A DNA stretch of 64,000 nt, taken from Eonycteris spelaea. Lineage: Eukaryota; Chordata; Mammalia; Chiroptera; Pteropodidae. The stretch spans positions 5,394,001 through 5,458,000 of the forward strand of contig PUFA01000116.1 in NCBI GenBank assembly GCA_003508835.1. Reading direction: 5' to 3'. This document shows, one piece after another, positions 45,165-63,530 of the stretch (the first letter of the stretch is position 1; each line of letters starts with the position of its first letter). The position numbers and the translations under genes were made by a program. The notes under the pieces were generated by a model. It saw nothing but the letters and a program-made list of their open reading frames with translations. It was not told the DNA's origin and ran no database searches.

Positions 45165-45600
45165 ATCATTTGTTTATTCTCTAAGTATTTATTGAGCATC
45201 TGCTACATCCAGGACACTTCGTTAGGTGCTGGGGATATAATATTGAACAAAAACAGACATGATTCCAGCCCTCGTGAGGGTCCATGACCTTGGCAAGTCT
45301 ACTAAGGGAGATAAATATTACTCAAATAATCACAAACAAATGCAAAACTGCATCTGTTACAAGGACCTTAGGAGAGAGATACACGGTACATGTGATGGAA
45401 TGCATGACTGGAAAGGGACCTGGCTGAGAAGGTCAAGGAGGGGACTGAGTGTCCCAGCTGAGGTCTGAAAGATAAGTAGGCTGTTATCTAGGCAAAGTGG
45501 GCTGGGGGGAAGCATTCCGTGCAGAGGGAGCAGCATATGCAAAGCCTTGTGATGGCTGTGAGCATGGCCATCCTCACATGTAAGCATGAGAGAAGGCAGG
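45165..45600 (-). mobile_element. LINE2 3'-end, antisense
   Basis: AGTATTTATTGAGCATCTGC, GTGCTGGGGATATAATATTG, AAGCATTCCGTGCAGAGGGA and CAGCATATGCAAAGCC match the reverse complement of the L2 3' region over about 430 bp. Confidence 0.75.
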
Positions 45601-45804
45601 CATGGCTGGTGTGTTTGAGAGGTAGATGCAAGCCTTGTATTGCCCTGAGTCATTCATCTTCATTTCTCAAACACTGTAACGTCTTAGCTCACTGGCCCTC
45701 TCTTCCAAACGATTTTGCTATTAATTCTTGGTGATTTCAATACCACACAGACGATCCTTCCTTGCCCCTACATCTCTGTTCCTTGAACTTCTCTCTTCCC
45801 ATGA

Positions 45805-45965
45805 CGGAACCAACACTGACCAATAGAAGTAAGATGTAAGCCATATATGTAATTTAAAAAGAAACAGGTGCCATTAATTTTAATAACATACTTTAATCTA
45901 CTATATCCAACATATTGTCATTTCAGCAGGTAACCAATATTTTAAAAGATCAGGTGGCAAATTCC
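45805..45965 (-). mobile_element. MER1-type (hAT-Charlie-like) DNA transposon fragment
   Basis: CCAATAGAAGTAAGATGTAA, ATATGTAATTTAAAAAGAAA and CATTAATTTTAATAACATAC are in the order of a common mammalian nonautonomous element. It is the same family as the element at 58095-58420, in opposite orientation. I do not assign an exact name. Confidence 0.6.
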
Positions 45966-46599
45966 AGCTCCCACCTTAGAATACAGAAATCGCTTGCACC
46001 CCCTCCCTCAACAGCTTTCCACCAGCAGTAATAAAATTTAACTCTGGTGCTTCTGGCCACCTCATTGTATGTATCTGAATTTTTGTTCATTTGCATTTGA
46101 AAATTTTTCTAAAATGGGTGCATATTACTTGATAGCAACACATACATACCACTTAGAGTTCAAAGTTTCCAGTCTCTTTTGGACTTCCCTACCTGGGTGG
46201 GTCCACTGCCCACTCGCGGGACAATCATGTGACTCAGTGAGCAAACAGCTTTCAAGTGGATCCAATGCTCACCACCGCCCAGAAGAGTGAAAGCTTTTTT
46301 CAGCTTATCACGGTGAAAAAAATCTTAACCAAACAATGACCTGAACATATACACTGGATTACACACCCATTCTCAAACACAAAGAACAGGAGAACAGTTA
46401 TCTTTGGAACTCCTAAGTTAGGGCAATGTTTTCTTTTTAATTTTATTGTGGTAAGAACATTAAACATGAAATCTACCCTCTTAGAATAATGTCCTTTTAA
46501 CCTCATTTTATCCAAAGATGTTGATCCGTCTCTATGTACAAAAGGAGTATGTTTCAACAGTATTTAGTATTATAATAAAAAATCAGGAAAAAAAAAATC

Positions 46600-46730
46600 C
46601 AGCATGATTTAGGGAGGCGTCATAGCATAGGCAAAAGAATATTAGAAATGAATCAGAAGACATGAATTTTGGTTGCAGGTTAGCCACTTACTAGCTGTGT
46701 GACTGCAGAACTCTGAGATGAATGTTTCTT
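46600..46730 (+). mobile_element. MIR SINE
   Basis: GGGAGGCGTCATAGCATAGG, followed by a GAAGACATGAATTTTGGTTG stretch and CCACTTACTAGCTGTGTGAC, is the MIR 5' half. Confidence 0.75.
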
Positions 46731-46739
46731 TTCCAGGGA

Positions 46740-49590
46740 AGTATAGCAATGGACTTGATTTCCAAATTTCCCTCTAGTTGTAACACTCAATAATGTGCAC
46801 TTAGTGCCCTGTAGATCCTCTGCTATTTCATTGTCAGGAAAATGCCTCTGCTGCCCCTCTGGCCTTGGTCGGCCTGCTTAAAGATGGCGGACTGGGAAGG
46901 GCTGAGACCAGGAGCAACAGGAACCCAAGCTGAGGTTACAGGATATCCAAAAGTTAGGGATGGGGAACCTAGAATGGGGGGGGGGGTCAGGAAGTGGGCT
47001 GTCAGCTGTCACTGGGTGACAGAGTAGCCTGGCAGGGAGTAACGGAATGTCAGGCACCAGGCTGTGATTCGGTGGCAAGACCTTGTAAGCACAAGGCAGG
47101 CTCTCTCTCCTGGAGGAGCTGGGCATGAAGACAGGGCAAAGGGGTCTCAGCAGGGGCAGTAAGAAAGCTCCAGAGGCATGATGTGACATCGGCTGCTGCT
47201 CTACCCTGAGTTCATAAACACTAGCCAGGCAGCTATCTGTGATTCTCAGAAACAAGCCTTCTGATTCCAGGTTCTCACTGGCCCTCTGGGAGGGAGGAGT
47301 ATGAAATTGGCAGGGAGGATCACTGAGGTTGGAAGAAGCCACTGCCTGTTGTTACCTACTTGATTCTTCCCTGCCTTCATTGGCGGCTCCGGGATTTGTA
47401 AATGCTGAGTACCCTCCTGACCGCCAAAGATGCCATCTGCTCCGGCTCTCTGGATTGATGAACTCTGTTTTCATTGCCTACCTGGCCTCTGACTCGTGGT
47501 CGCCCAGGCCTGCTTCCTTGGTCCTGGTATCCTGCCTGGCCTGCTACAGCCTGTCACCTGGACATGATGCTAGCACCCCAAGGCCCAGGGGATGCTTTGG
47601 GTCCTGACTAAGACATTGTTCCAGGCCCTCTGGACCCGACCTTCCCCTTCTCTGAGAAGGTTGTGGGATCCCATTAGCCCAGAACCTCTGGCTTGGCCTT
47701 TCTCATCAGAATGTTTGGATGGAACCCCCAAATCTGAAGTGATTCTCTTCTTGGCTTTCCCACAGACCTGCTCCTCAAAGAAAAGACAACGCAGATGCAT
47801 TCCCTTGGTAATCTAAACAATAGACTCTGTTTGAGTCACCAGGAAAACATTTATTTGGGCATTCTCCTGTGCTGAATGGAGCCACAGGATCCTACAAAAT
47901 GTGGATTCAGCTATGCCAACCTGCCCATCATCAGGAGGCTTTGCCTCTGCATGGAGATGTGGAGACCTGTCTCTGGGGACTGCACCAAGTGGAGTGTGTG
48001 TGTCTCTGTGTGTGTGTGTGTGTGTGAGGGGGGGTGAGTTCACCACCATTGCCCATCTCTTCAGGCTTCCTCCTTTCACTACACATTGAAATGAGCTCAC
48101 CTTAGATCCCTAGGATTCTACAAAGCTTTCAAACTTCATCTGAAATTCATACGGCCAGTGCCCTATGCTGGTTTAAAAGGTTTTGTCTTCCACAGTGTCT
48201 CACAGATCAGAGGCTGGTCAAATGATGCCTGTTGGTCCCCACCACCAACACTGGAACTTGAGAACTCCTGCAGTGGAACAGGTCTTCCTGTATAACTAGC
48301 TGCCCTGGGATGTCCTTCCTTCTGCAGCGACCCTGCTCTGCCCGGGAACGGCTCTGATTCGGCACAAAGGCCAGGAACCTCATTTATTGATAACTCCCCA
48401 GCTGCAGGTGGGGGTGGGGAAGAGAGCTCAGACCATCCGCACAGGTTCTGTGGCGCTTCCTACTCTGCAGGAAAACAATTTACATGCTCCCAACGCCCCC
48501 ACCCACCCATGACTGAGCTCTGAGTCGGCCCAATGTGTCAGCAGCCTAATCCCTAAGCCCCATCCTTTGTCTTCTTATTCACTGGTCCGTTCAAAAGAAT
48601 ACAGACCTCCATCATTGCTCATTCCCAGACTCTTCCGATTTCCAGACAGACTCGTATGCCATTCCAGGTATGACTCTGCCAAACGATCTCTCCAGCCCTT
48701 TCCCCAAGGTTGTCCAGGATCAACTAACATGTCTATTGCTGGTGCCTTAAGCACACAGTGCTACTTCCTGTGAGGTACGAAGAACTGCCCCAAAGCTGAC
48801 TAAACCTGGGAGCAACCTGAGTCACCTCCTTGTTGGCTCGAGACAGAGAGACTGACACCATGCGTAGACTTTGACAAGCAGGGATCGGGACACGGCCCTC
48901 ATCAGTATTTTATGATAACGCCAAAGACCTGTGGCAGGGCTGGAAGCCACCCCGAGGAAAGCTCATTGCTTTTGCATTTCAACATTCACGAATGCGGATG
49001 GATTCATCCTTCTCTTCAGCTTATGGTCCCGCCTTCTATAAAGGCAAGAGTAAAAGAACGTGTATCATATAAAATGTCCTTAACCAAGTATCTCCAATTT
49101 TTGAAACACAAATGAACACATCAGTAAAGCTTTTTCCTTATAGCATCCAGGATGACATTTCCACTGGAAGCCCTAGCTCCTGCTTTTTCCAGCTGGGTAA
49201 TCTGGGGGAAAAGAAAGTGAATCCGCCTCTAACCCTGGTTTCCACGATTGCAATGCAAAGGTAATGACTTCCTCATTGGGTTGTAGTAAGAAGAGACTGA
49301 AAACCCTTTGTCAGCTGTAAAGTGATACTGGCATATTATTTGTTATTATTTTCGTCTCCATCTCCCACATCTCCAGACTCTGAGCGGATGATCTTGCCTC
49401 CTACTTCTCAGGGAAAATAGACGCCATCAGACACCAAATGTGCAACCTCCCGGCATCTGCTCCATCCTTCTTTCTACTGGAATACAAGAGCTGGGTGCCT
49501 TTGTGTGAGCCTAACCGCCCTCCCCGAGCTCTGCACCCACCGGCGCTGGCAGCTGCCTGAGGAGGAATTCCCCCAGTCCAACACACACAC
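46740..49590. other. Intergenic stretch, nothing recognised
   Basis: A (TG)n tract lies at 48007-48026. No conserved exon, retrocopy or clear transposon was identified. Confidence 0.5.
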
Positions 49591-49604
49591 AATGTATTTA
49601 GTTG

Positions 49605-50060
49605 CCAGGGTTTCTTAAACTTTTTGTGCCCTGGACTCCTAATAATACTAAATGCATAAAACAAAATGCATAGGATTACAGAAGCCAACCAATTATTTTA
49701 AATACAGTTACTATAAAATCGCGATATAGTAATCTATCTGCTTCATAAAAATAAGAAAATGTAGAGGCAAGTCCAATACTGCCATAATTTCAAAGTAATG
49801 ATGAACACACAGGATGTTGTAAAATATCAGCAACAACTGTTATATATAACCAAAATGTCTGTGATTTTTACAGGTAATACAGACACAGTATGATACCTCT
49901 AAAATTGCTGTGGTTTGCTGCCTACATGCATAAGTGTCGTAAGTGCGTGGGGAATTTCAGTTACAAGTTAGTGACCATGAAGGTATAAGTTTTCCCTCCA
50001 AGGTAACGGACTCTGGATTCTTTCCACAAATCCTGGGACAAGGGTCCCTGTTTTAGACAG
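49605..50060. mobile_element. MER-type DNA transposon (hAT-like), diverged
   Basis: The element begins GGGTTTCTTAAACTTTTTGT and GCCCTGGACTCCT and continues with ATGCATAAAACAAAATGCAT, GCGATATAGTAATCTATCTG and GCTGTGGTTTGCTGCC. This is the order of a familiar mammalian nonautonomous DNA element whose name I cannot fix from memory. It is non-coding. Confidence 0.5.
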
Positions 50061-50394
50061 TACTGTCTCTGAACTTGGTTTCTTCCCTCTGTCCAAGAGC
50101 TATCCACGGAGTTTAGGAGCATGAAACGGCAACCACAGAGCGAATGACAGCATAAGTTCACCTTGGAGGTGTGTCCCAAAGGGGACCAGTTAAGAAATCG
50201 CAGCTCCACATGGGTGCATTCTGCCCAGATCCTTATATTTCTGGACTTTGGAAATGGACTGGTTAATACCGTGATTTCATTGAGAGACAAACTGTAACAC
50301 GGAGTTGGGCATCTGTAAGACGTAGGCATTCCTCAGGGAAACCCATAAATTACTTGGGATGAAAAGCCGACAAATGGCAGGAAAAGAACATGTA

Positions 50395-50810
50395 TGTGTG
50401 CGATTTTTAAACAAAAACTGACATACTGTAATTCTTATAGCCTGCTTTTTCATAATGTCACAATAGATCATGAATAATTTCCTGTCAACAAATAGTTATA
50501 AAATATTATTAATGGCCCTGCAGTATTTTATTATAGACATAAACCATAATTTATTTAATTAACCCCCAGGTTTGAACATGTGGCTTGTGTACCATCTTTC
50601 ATTATTATGTAAATAGTGCTCTGATGGGTCCTGCAGACAAAATCTTTGTCCACATTCTATTTTTAGTTCCTTAGAATATTTCTATAAATGGAACAGCTGT
50701 GTCACAACTTAGTAACAACAACCACATCGATGCATATTTTAAAGATTTTTTTTTTCAACGGTACTGTCAAATTGTCCTCCGGAAAGGTTGTTCCCGTTCA
50801 TACCAGAACT
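50395..50810. mobile_element. Old LINE fragment, probably L1
   Basis: ACCATAATTTATTTAATTAA, CCTTAGAATATTTCTATAAA and TCAAATTGTCCTCCGGAAAG are diverged but ordered like a common L1-associated segment. The orientation is uncertain. Confidence 0.45.
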
Positions 50811-50944
50811 GGAATCATTGACCTTGGCTCAGAAGATGGCAAAGAGATTGGGAGAATGCCTCGAAATGAGGAAGTAAGAGGATCCTGTACAAGAAGGAGG
50901 AAGCTGGCCAAGGCTGTGCCTATGATATTCTGCTTTTCTCTGGC

Positions 50945-50946
<2 letters not shown>

Positions 50947-50993
<47 letters not shown>

Positions 50994-51009
50994 AAAAAAA
51001 AAAAAAAAA
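50947..51009. repeat. Long poly(A) tract
   Basis: About 62 nt of A interrupted by a single C. Such a tract normally marks a recent retroposition, but the sequence before it (about 50810-50946) was not recognised and no target-site duplication was found by eye. Confidence 0.95.
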
Positions 51010-51019
51010 CCTTTCAAAC

Positions 51020-52080
51020 AGAATGTGGGATGGGACTGAGTCTTCAAGACTCAGAATCCCTTTTGTTGACCTTGATTTACATCATTTGGATAAATCCAGC
51101 CTATACAGCTGTGCTAAGGGGATCATGGGAGGGGTTTACATCCATGTTTAGACCAGAGTAATAGTGGGAATAGTGGAATCAGAGAGCACCCCAAAGGAAG
51201 AGCAATTTCAGGTGGGAAGGCGTGAGCAGAGACGGCCACTTGGCCCATTACTCCCAACCTGAAAATTCCTGGCAGTGCCTTCTCTGCTCAAACCATGGGG
51301 CTTTGGGTGGCACTGCTGTAGTATTGGATGTGATTTCTTCTTTCCTTTGTACCATTTTTCCATTTTCTTTCTTTTGCAGCTAGACCATATATTCCAGGAG
51401 GGCAGAAACCATCTCATCTTCTCTTATGTAACCAACAATAGCAGATATGGGAAAAATACTTTCTAATTCTCTCTGCTGTCAAAAGAAGGTATCAGATCCT
51501 GCCACAAATGATACTGGACAATTAAAATCTAAGGAGACCTACAGCTGCCTATTCTGTCTTCTCCTTCCTGGTTTTATAGATGAAGATTGGTTCATTTCTT
51601 CATGCACGGAGACCGAAGATCAGTTCTCTCCCCATTATCCCATCTCCTAGATTTGCATTAGATTATTTCCCCTATATCTCATGTGGGATTCCACAAAACA
51701 TAGTGGTTATCTCCCTAAAAGTTTAGTTCTCCTTGCATAGTCTAAAGGTTGCAAGTTACATCGTAAGACCTGGTCTCTCTCTCCGTTACCTGCCCAAACC
51801 AGGGACCTTCTAGCCCACACCCTACTCCTGTTCAACCTCAAGAGGGACAGGAAAGCAGGTCGGAGAGTAAAGAGACCCTGATTAGTGTTTGCTTCTGGTC
51901 GCTGGTGCTAACCAGGTCTGCTCTCTCCAACTTTGCGTTTTCTAGGTACTGCTCAGACAGGAGTCTCCTTGCTGTTTCTCACCTGACTTGTCTGTACTCC
52001 ATTTTTTGCCTGCTGTAACTATAGTGCCCACTTGAGCCTTGCCACTTAGATCGATCTCTCTCTCTCTCTCAATTTCTTAC
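51020..52080. other. Intergenic stretch upstream of FAM131B
   Basis: No gene or clear repeat was recognised, apart from a short CT-rich run near 52053-52070. Confidence 0.5.
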
Positions 52081-52087
52081 CCAGGAG

Positions 52088-52230
52088 GTACCTACCTGAC
52101 CCTCCCACTAGCCAGAGGACAATCCTCCTCTCTCTTGAATGCTTCGTGATATCCACGCGTACCTACCTGACCCTCCCCACTAGCCAGAGGACAATCCTCC
52201 TCTCTCTTGAATGCTTCGTGATATCCACGC
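52088..52230. repeat. Tandem duplication of 71/72 bp
   Basis: The unit starts GTACCTACCTGACCCTCC and ends ATGCTTCGTGATATCCACGC. Copy 1 is 52088-52158 and copy 2 is 52159-52230. They differ by a single C in a C run, so the duplication is very recent, or the difference is a miscall. Confidence 0.97.
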
Positions 52231-52947
52231 TCTCATTTGTCAGAGAAGACCAAGGCTCAGAGTTTAAATTGGATTTAAAATTGTCTTCTCCGCGGTCTTG
52301 GGTCTTGACACTTTTATTTCACTCTACCTGGGATTGAATTAGCTTCGTTGCTCCCCATCCCCAGTCAGGCCTGGAGTTAGATCATCTGCACCACACATGC
52401 CCCCTCCCACCCCCGAATTCCCAGCGAGTGCCGAGCACGGGGAAGTCTCAGCAAAGACTTCGCGATCTGTTTGGGTGGACAAACCGTGCACAGGAAACGC
52501 AGAGCATCCTAAGCAGCATCCAATCACGTTTCCGTTGGTGTCCCAGATGCCGTCGCAGGAAGAAAACAAGTGTTTGCGGATGTGGCGGCCAAGGCCCTTC
52601 ATCCAGGCTTTATTCTTCATCACCCCCACCCCACTTTCTCTCTGAGCGTCTCCAACCCCGACCCGAAAGTCCATGCACCAGAACCAAGAGGTGGGCCCGG
52701 GGCTCTTCACGCAGCTCCTGAGACCAAGGCGGGGGCCCCCTCCGCCGGGTGCGAATCCAGCCGGGACCCGCCAGGAGCCCGGCGCGGGGCCGCGGAAGGG
52801 CAGGTGGAGGGAGTGGCGCGAGGCCCGCGGACAGCGCGCGGCCCCCGGGGGAGCGCGGCGGCGTATCGGGGCGGGCGAGGCGCCGCGCGCAGCCAATCCC
52901 CGGGCCACCCCCTCCCGGCCGCGAGCAGAGCCGGGGCGGGGGAACCA

Positions 52948-52972
52948 GGCGGCGGCGGCGGCGGCGGCGGCG
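52948..52972. repeat. FAM131B: (GGC)n trinucleotide repeat in FAM131B 5' region
   Basis: About eight GGC units, followed by GACGGCGGC, about 160 bp upstream of the start codon and therefore probably in the 5' UTR. Confidence 0.9.
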
Positions 52973-53132
52973 ACGGCGGCTGCCGCGGGGAGGGATGGAG
53001 AGGGCGCGGGGGAGCGGAGCCGAGCGGAGACAGCCGCGGCGCTGCAGAGCGGCTGGGGCGGCGGCGCGGCTCCCGGTGCTCCCCCGCGCGCGCCCCGCGT
53101 CGGCGAGCGCCCGGCCCCGGAGGCCCCGCGCC

Positions 53133-59316
<6,184 letters not shown>

Positions 59317-62230
59317 CTTCTTCCCACTCCACGCCCTGCCTTCCACTCGCACCCGAGGGCGTGGCTGTGACGGTCCCCTCCCACCCCGGCGGCAGTACAG
59401 CGTGAACCTGGGCAGAAGACCGCGGGAACCCAGGAGCCGCCAGTTCTCGCCAGGACAACGGAGGGCCAGGATGGGATTCTGTCCAGGCGTGGGCTGTGGA
59501 AAGCACAGGGCCAGGGGCCGAGGCCCAGGCAACCGGGTGGCTGTGGACTTGGTTTGGCTGTGGGCTTCTGGGTCTGTGAGGATGAGCTCCAGTGTGTACC
59601 CTGGGGACAGGAGCACAGAACGGCCTGTGGCCAGCGACTAGATGTTTTTCACTCCCTGATTTCGTCTTCCAGGAGCCTTGAACGTGGCTGTCTGAATGCC
59701 TCCTTTCTCCACGTCACTCTTGCTTTTTCCGACTCTGTTTTCTCTGGCTGGGGCCCCAGCCTGACCATACTGTGTGGAACAGACCTCGGGCTGTTGAACG
59801 TGGCTCAATGGGCACAGGGGAAAGCCGCGTCTCCTTAGAGGGTGGCGAGCCTGCCTTCAGTGGGTGACGTGGCTTCTGAGATCAGGAGTCACAGGGAAGG
59901 TGGAGGTGCCCAAACAAGATTCTTTTACCTAAGGCCCACCCGGAGACCGGAGAGCCGTCCATGGGACCAGGAACAAACATGGCCACCTGTCGTGGGATCG
60001 TGACTGTCCCGTGGCTAAAAGGAGGGTCCTGAGGGTCTGGGGGAGGACCTGGTGGGCTGGCTGCTCCAGCTCTTGCTTCCTTTGTCTGCCTTCTTCCATC
60101 CCCTGCTCTGGAAGCCCCCGCCCCGAGGGGGTGACACAGAATGCAGGTGTCCTGCCAGGCGGGGAAGCATGAGGGCTGTGCCTCCTTCCATCTACCCCCC
60201 TAATTCTCTGGAGCTGTTTACACTTTTCTCTTTGCCTTTTCTACATTTTTATAACTTCTCGGGGACTCAGGTCGAGTGGGCGGGAGGGAGGAGTCCGGTG
60301 CTGCCAGGCCCCCACCGGGCAGTTTGCTTGCCTAGGAGCACTGTGGGCACTCGGCTCCTTTTTCCCTTTCTTCAGCTCCTCCCAGGACTGAGGACCTCAC
60401 AGGTGTCCCCTCCTTCCTCAGGCCTCCTGCAGAGGCAGAGGGAAGATGAGTGTCTTCTCCCTTCTGGGACAGGTTCGCAGTGATGGTTAAGCCCCTGGAC
60501 CTGCGTGCCCCTCCACGCCCTCTCCATTCTGGTGGGAACTCCTGTGTACAGCAGATAAAACCCCAAGGCCTCTGTAAGGGATCCTGACGGGCGGGGACTG
60601 GCTGGCCGTGGAGCACACTGCTACTCCCTGTTTCAGGGGGGCCTCATTCCGTAGCTCCCCGCAGAGGGGGACTCTGGGTAGCAGAGAGAAGCTGTGAGGT
60701 TCCTTGGCCACCTTCCCTCCTTTCTCCTCCGAGGCTCCAGCACCGAGGCCTTGTGTCCTGCTCAGACTCTGTCAGGGGGCCCCTTGCCTGCATCCTCTGC
60801 CAGGAAGGAAGTGCTGTTGCCTCTTCAGACCTGGGCACGAACGACATCCCTTACCCACAGCCCCCAGATGTCCATTTCTTTGGAACGAGGAGGCTGAGAG
60901 TTGGGATGTTTCTGCCCACCTATGACCCTCCCCCCTCCCCCCACTGAGCTCACACTTTCATACACACGTGGCACCTGGAATGCTGCCCAGGCTGGGGACC
61001 CCCGTCTTCAGGGGGGAGGAGGTCAGTTCTTGGAGAAAGCAAGTGGGTGTGGTGAGCACCGATGGGCGGACTTGCTTGCCTCATGAACGAACGCTGTGGC
61101 TTGTGTTGGGTCACGGGCCCTGAGTCCCGTCCAGGAGCTCCGGGGGTGGCCTCGCGCCTCCCTCTGCACTGCCACAGGTCTCGGGGGTTTCTGCACGCTC
61201 CCGGTTCCCTCCCCGGGGGTCCCCGTTTCTTCGCCTGGTGCAGCTTGCTTTCTCCATGCACTACCACCTTCTCCTTAGTCTAATCTCCTTCATGCCCCCC
61301 TGACCGCAGCGGACATCCCCTCCAGGGAGTAAGCTCATCTGTCACAGTTCCTTTTGTTCAGGGCCCTGGGAAAGTTCGGGAAGGTAGACGAATGCTCTGT
61401 CCTCCTTCCCCTCCTCGAATGCTCTGTCCTCCTTCCCCTCCTCGAGGCAGCCTGCCTTCCGTCCCTGCCCCAGGATGACTGAGCTGTGAAGGAATGAGCC
61501 CAATTCAGAGCAGAATTCATACACTGGTGGGGCTCCACTTCCCAGTCCCCCCACACCCTGGGGTGCTGGCGTCTGTGCAGGTCAGAGGTCAGCAGGAGGT
61601 CTGCATTTGCAAAGAGGGAGAAGCCCCAGGGAGCTGGCCTGGGACCCTCTCAGGACTTCTGGAGGGAGGAACTGCCCCCGGTGCTGGGGGCAGAGTGCAT
61701 GGGGTTTGCTTGTAGCCTATTTGGGGGGAGGGGAGGGGCATGTGCAGGAAGAGGCCGGTGGGGGCGGGGGAGGGTCGCTTTTCCTTTGGGGTTAAAGGCT
61801 GTGCAGCACGATTTCCAGCAGTCCGGAACGGGGCTGTTTTTATATTATTGTGAATGAGACTGCTCTTGCTAAATGATTTTCTTTGGGGGGGGGGCGGGGA
61901 GCGGAGGGGTGCACTTTTATTTTCAGTTCACTTTATTAAGGGAAAACCCAAATCTCCCATTCCTCCCCTTCCACACCCACCCCCTTCTTATCCTCGCGTT
62001 AAGGAGGGGATCTTGGTGAACAAGCTTATGACCCTCTCCCTGCCCCCACCTGCTCAGCCCCTGTTCCGTCTTCCAGGTCTGGGGAACGTCCACTTTTATG
62101 GCCAGTCTTCGCATGTTTTCTTAATGTGACATTTCCCACCCCAGGCCCAAGAGAGGTTCTATGACATATATTACAGAGAGAAGTATATATAAATATATAG
62201 AAATATTACAGAGTATATACACGCGGGCAC
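59317..62230 (+). other. FAM131B: FAM131B 3' UTR (extent approximate)
   Basis: The sequence after the stop codon is GC-rich without further exons. It is followed by an A/T-rich segment (62160-62220, TATATAAATATATAG) that may hold a variant poly(A) signal. No canonical AATAAA was found, so the 3' end is uncertain. A 27-bp tandem duplication lies at 61389-61442. Confidence 0.6.
61389..61442. repeat. FAM131B: Tandem duplication of 27 bp in FAM131B 3' UTR
   Basis: A unit beginning CGAATGCTCTGTCCTCCTTC occurs twice in exact register (61389-61415 and 61416-61442). Confidence 0.96.
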
Positions 62231-63158
62231 GGGCTCGAGGGCCCACCGCCGGCCCCACCCAGGCTGCAGCCTCTCCCTCAGGGCCTGGGGAGGGGGCAGG
62301 GACGGACCGCGGCAGAGGGCTCCAGGCTGTGTTCGATGGCACTAAACGGAACGTGGTGGCATCCGCTGGCTATGCGTGTCTCATTTGGGGACGGGAGGAG
62401 ACTGGGCCCAGGGGAGGGGAAGGAAGAGGATATCGGGTCTGGGAGGGGACAGGACTAAAAGGCGGCGTCAGGGAGAAAAGCGAGGGTTCCCGGGCGCTGG
62501 GAGGCTCCGGGGCCACTTCCAGGAACTGCGGGCTGCCAGCAGGCTCCCCGGTGCTGATTCGGGTGCGTGTGGCTCAGATTCCCGGGAGTGGGAGCTCTTT
62601 ATCCACATTTTATACTTAAATCGTGGGCAGAGACGTGGGACTGGCCTTTCGCTGCCCTAGTCATGGCCTTTGCTTGGGGACAGATATTGAGAGCCAGATG
62701 GAGTCTAGAGGCCACCGGGGTCGGGGTGGGGGCCCCCGGGAGAAGGGGCTGTGGAGGTGGCCCCATCTCCTCTGGCATGGCTCTCGCGGGACCACAGTTG
62801 TCCCGGGCCTCCCCTGACTCGCCTGTGGAGACCGAAGGGCAGATGGACAAGGCCAGGAAGCTGCTGGGACAAGAACCCCAGGGAGTTCTGGGGAACTGAG
62901 GAGAGGCAGGGGCCCCTGGCCCACACTCCGGGAAACTCCGGCAGGCCCCGGGGTGTCAGCCCCTTCACTGGGAGGTCTACCGGGATCGGCCCAAATGACT
63001 GACCAAGGCTACTACTCCCTGCACACGTTCTGGCTTCTCTAAGGCTGTCACTGTCACATTTAAAGATTCCACACTGGTGTCATCCTTTCAACTCGAGGAC
63101 ATACCCTCCGGCCCGGGCCCCTCGGTAGCCGGCCTTATGAGGCGGTCTCAGCAGGTGG

Positions 63159-63530
63159 TCAAAGGATCAGTTCATCCTCGTCCTCCTCATCAGTGGACCG
63201 CAGACTGGGGCCTTGCAAAATGTCAGCCAGCTCCTCCTCCAGCCCTGGACTCTCCTCCAGCTCTAGCTCCTCCAGATCACCTTCCACCTTGGCTGAAGCC
63301 AAGGGGACAGGGGGCTCTGGGGAGGGTGACGGCTCCAGGGTCTCTGGCGAGGCAGGAGTTACAGAGTCCGGCCCAGTGGCCCCAGGTCCATCCTCGGGCA
63401 GGCTCCACGCCTCTGCGGGAGGGAGTGGGCCCCCAGGAGTCATCCGAGTTGATGTTGTGCTCCGGAAGCTGGCCAGGGGGGGCCGGAGCTGCACCCCCGA
63501 CTTGGTGTGCCCCTCGATGGCCTTCTGCAG
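63159..63530 (-). CDS. CLCN1: CLCN1 last coding exon (gene continues beyond the window)
   Basis: This is the C-terminal exon of the skeletal-muscle voltage-gated chloride channel ClC-1, which sets resting chloride conductance in muscle. After an acceptor ending CCCCAG, the exon reads [20 protein letters not shown], then a Ser/Pro-rich variable stretch, then [20 protein letters not shown], and ends with [11 protein letters not shown] and TGA. That is the known ClC-1 tail following the second CBS domain. The exon is 372 nt (123 codons plus stop) and intact, including a run of seven C. No further CLCN1 exon is recognised in 63531-64000, which I read as intron. Confidence 0.95.
   Translation of the reverse strand: MQKAIEGHTKSGVQLRPPLASFRSTTSTRMTPGGPLPPAEAWSLPEDGPGATGPDSVTPASPETLEPSPSPEPPVPLASAKVEGDLEELELEESPGLEEELADILQGPSLRSTDEEDEDELIL

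Noticed and set aside
3424..48026. CRISPR-like regularly spaced repeats
   Set aside because: The repeats seen are simple microsatellites or two-copy tandem duplications without spacers, and the DNA is mammalian.
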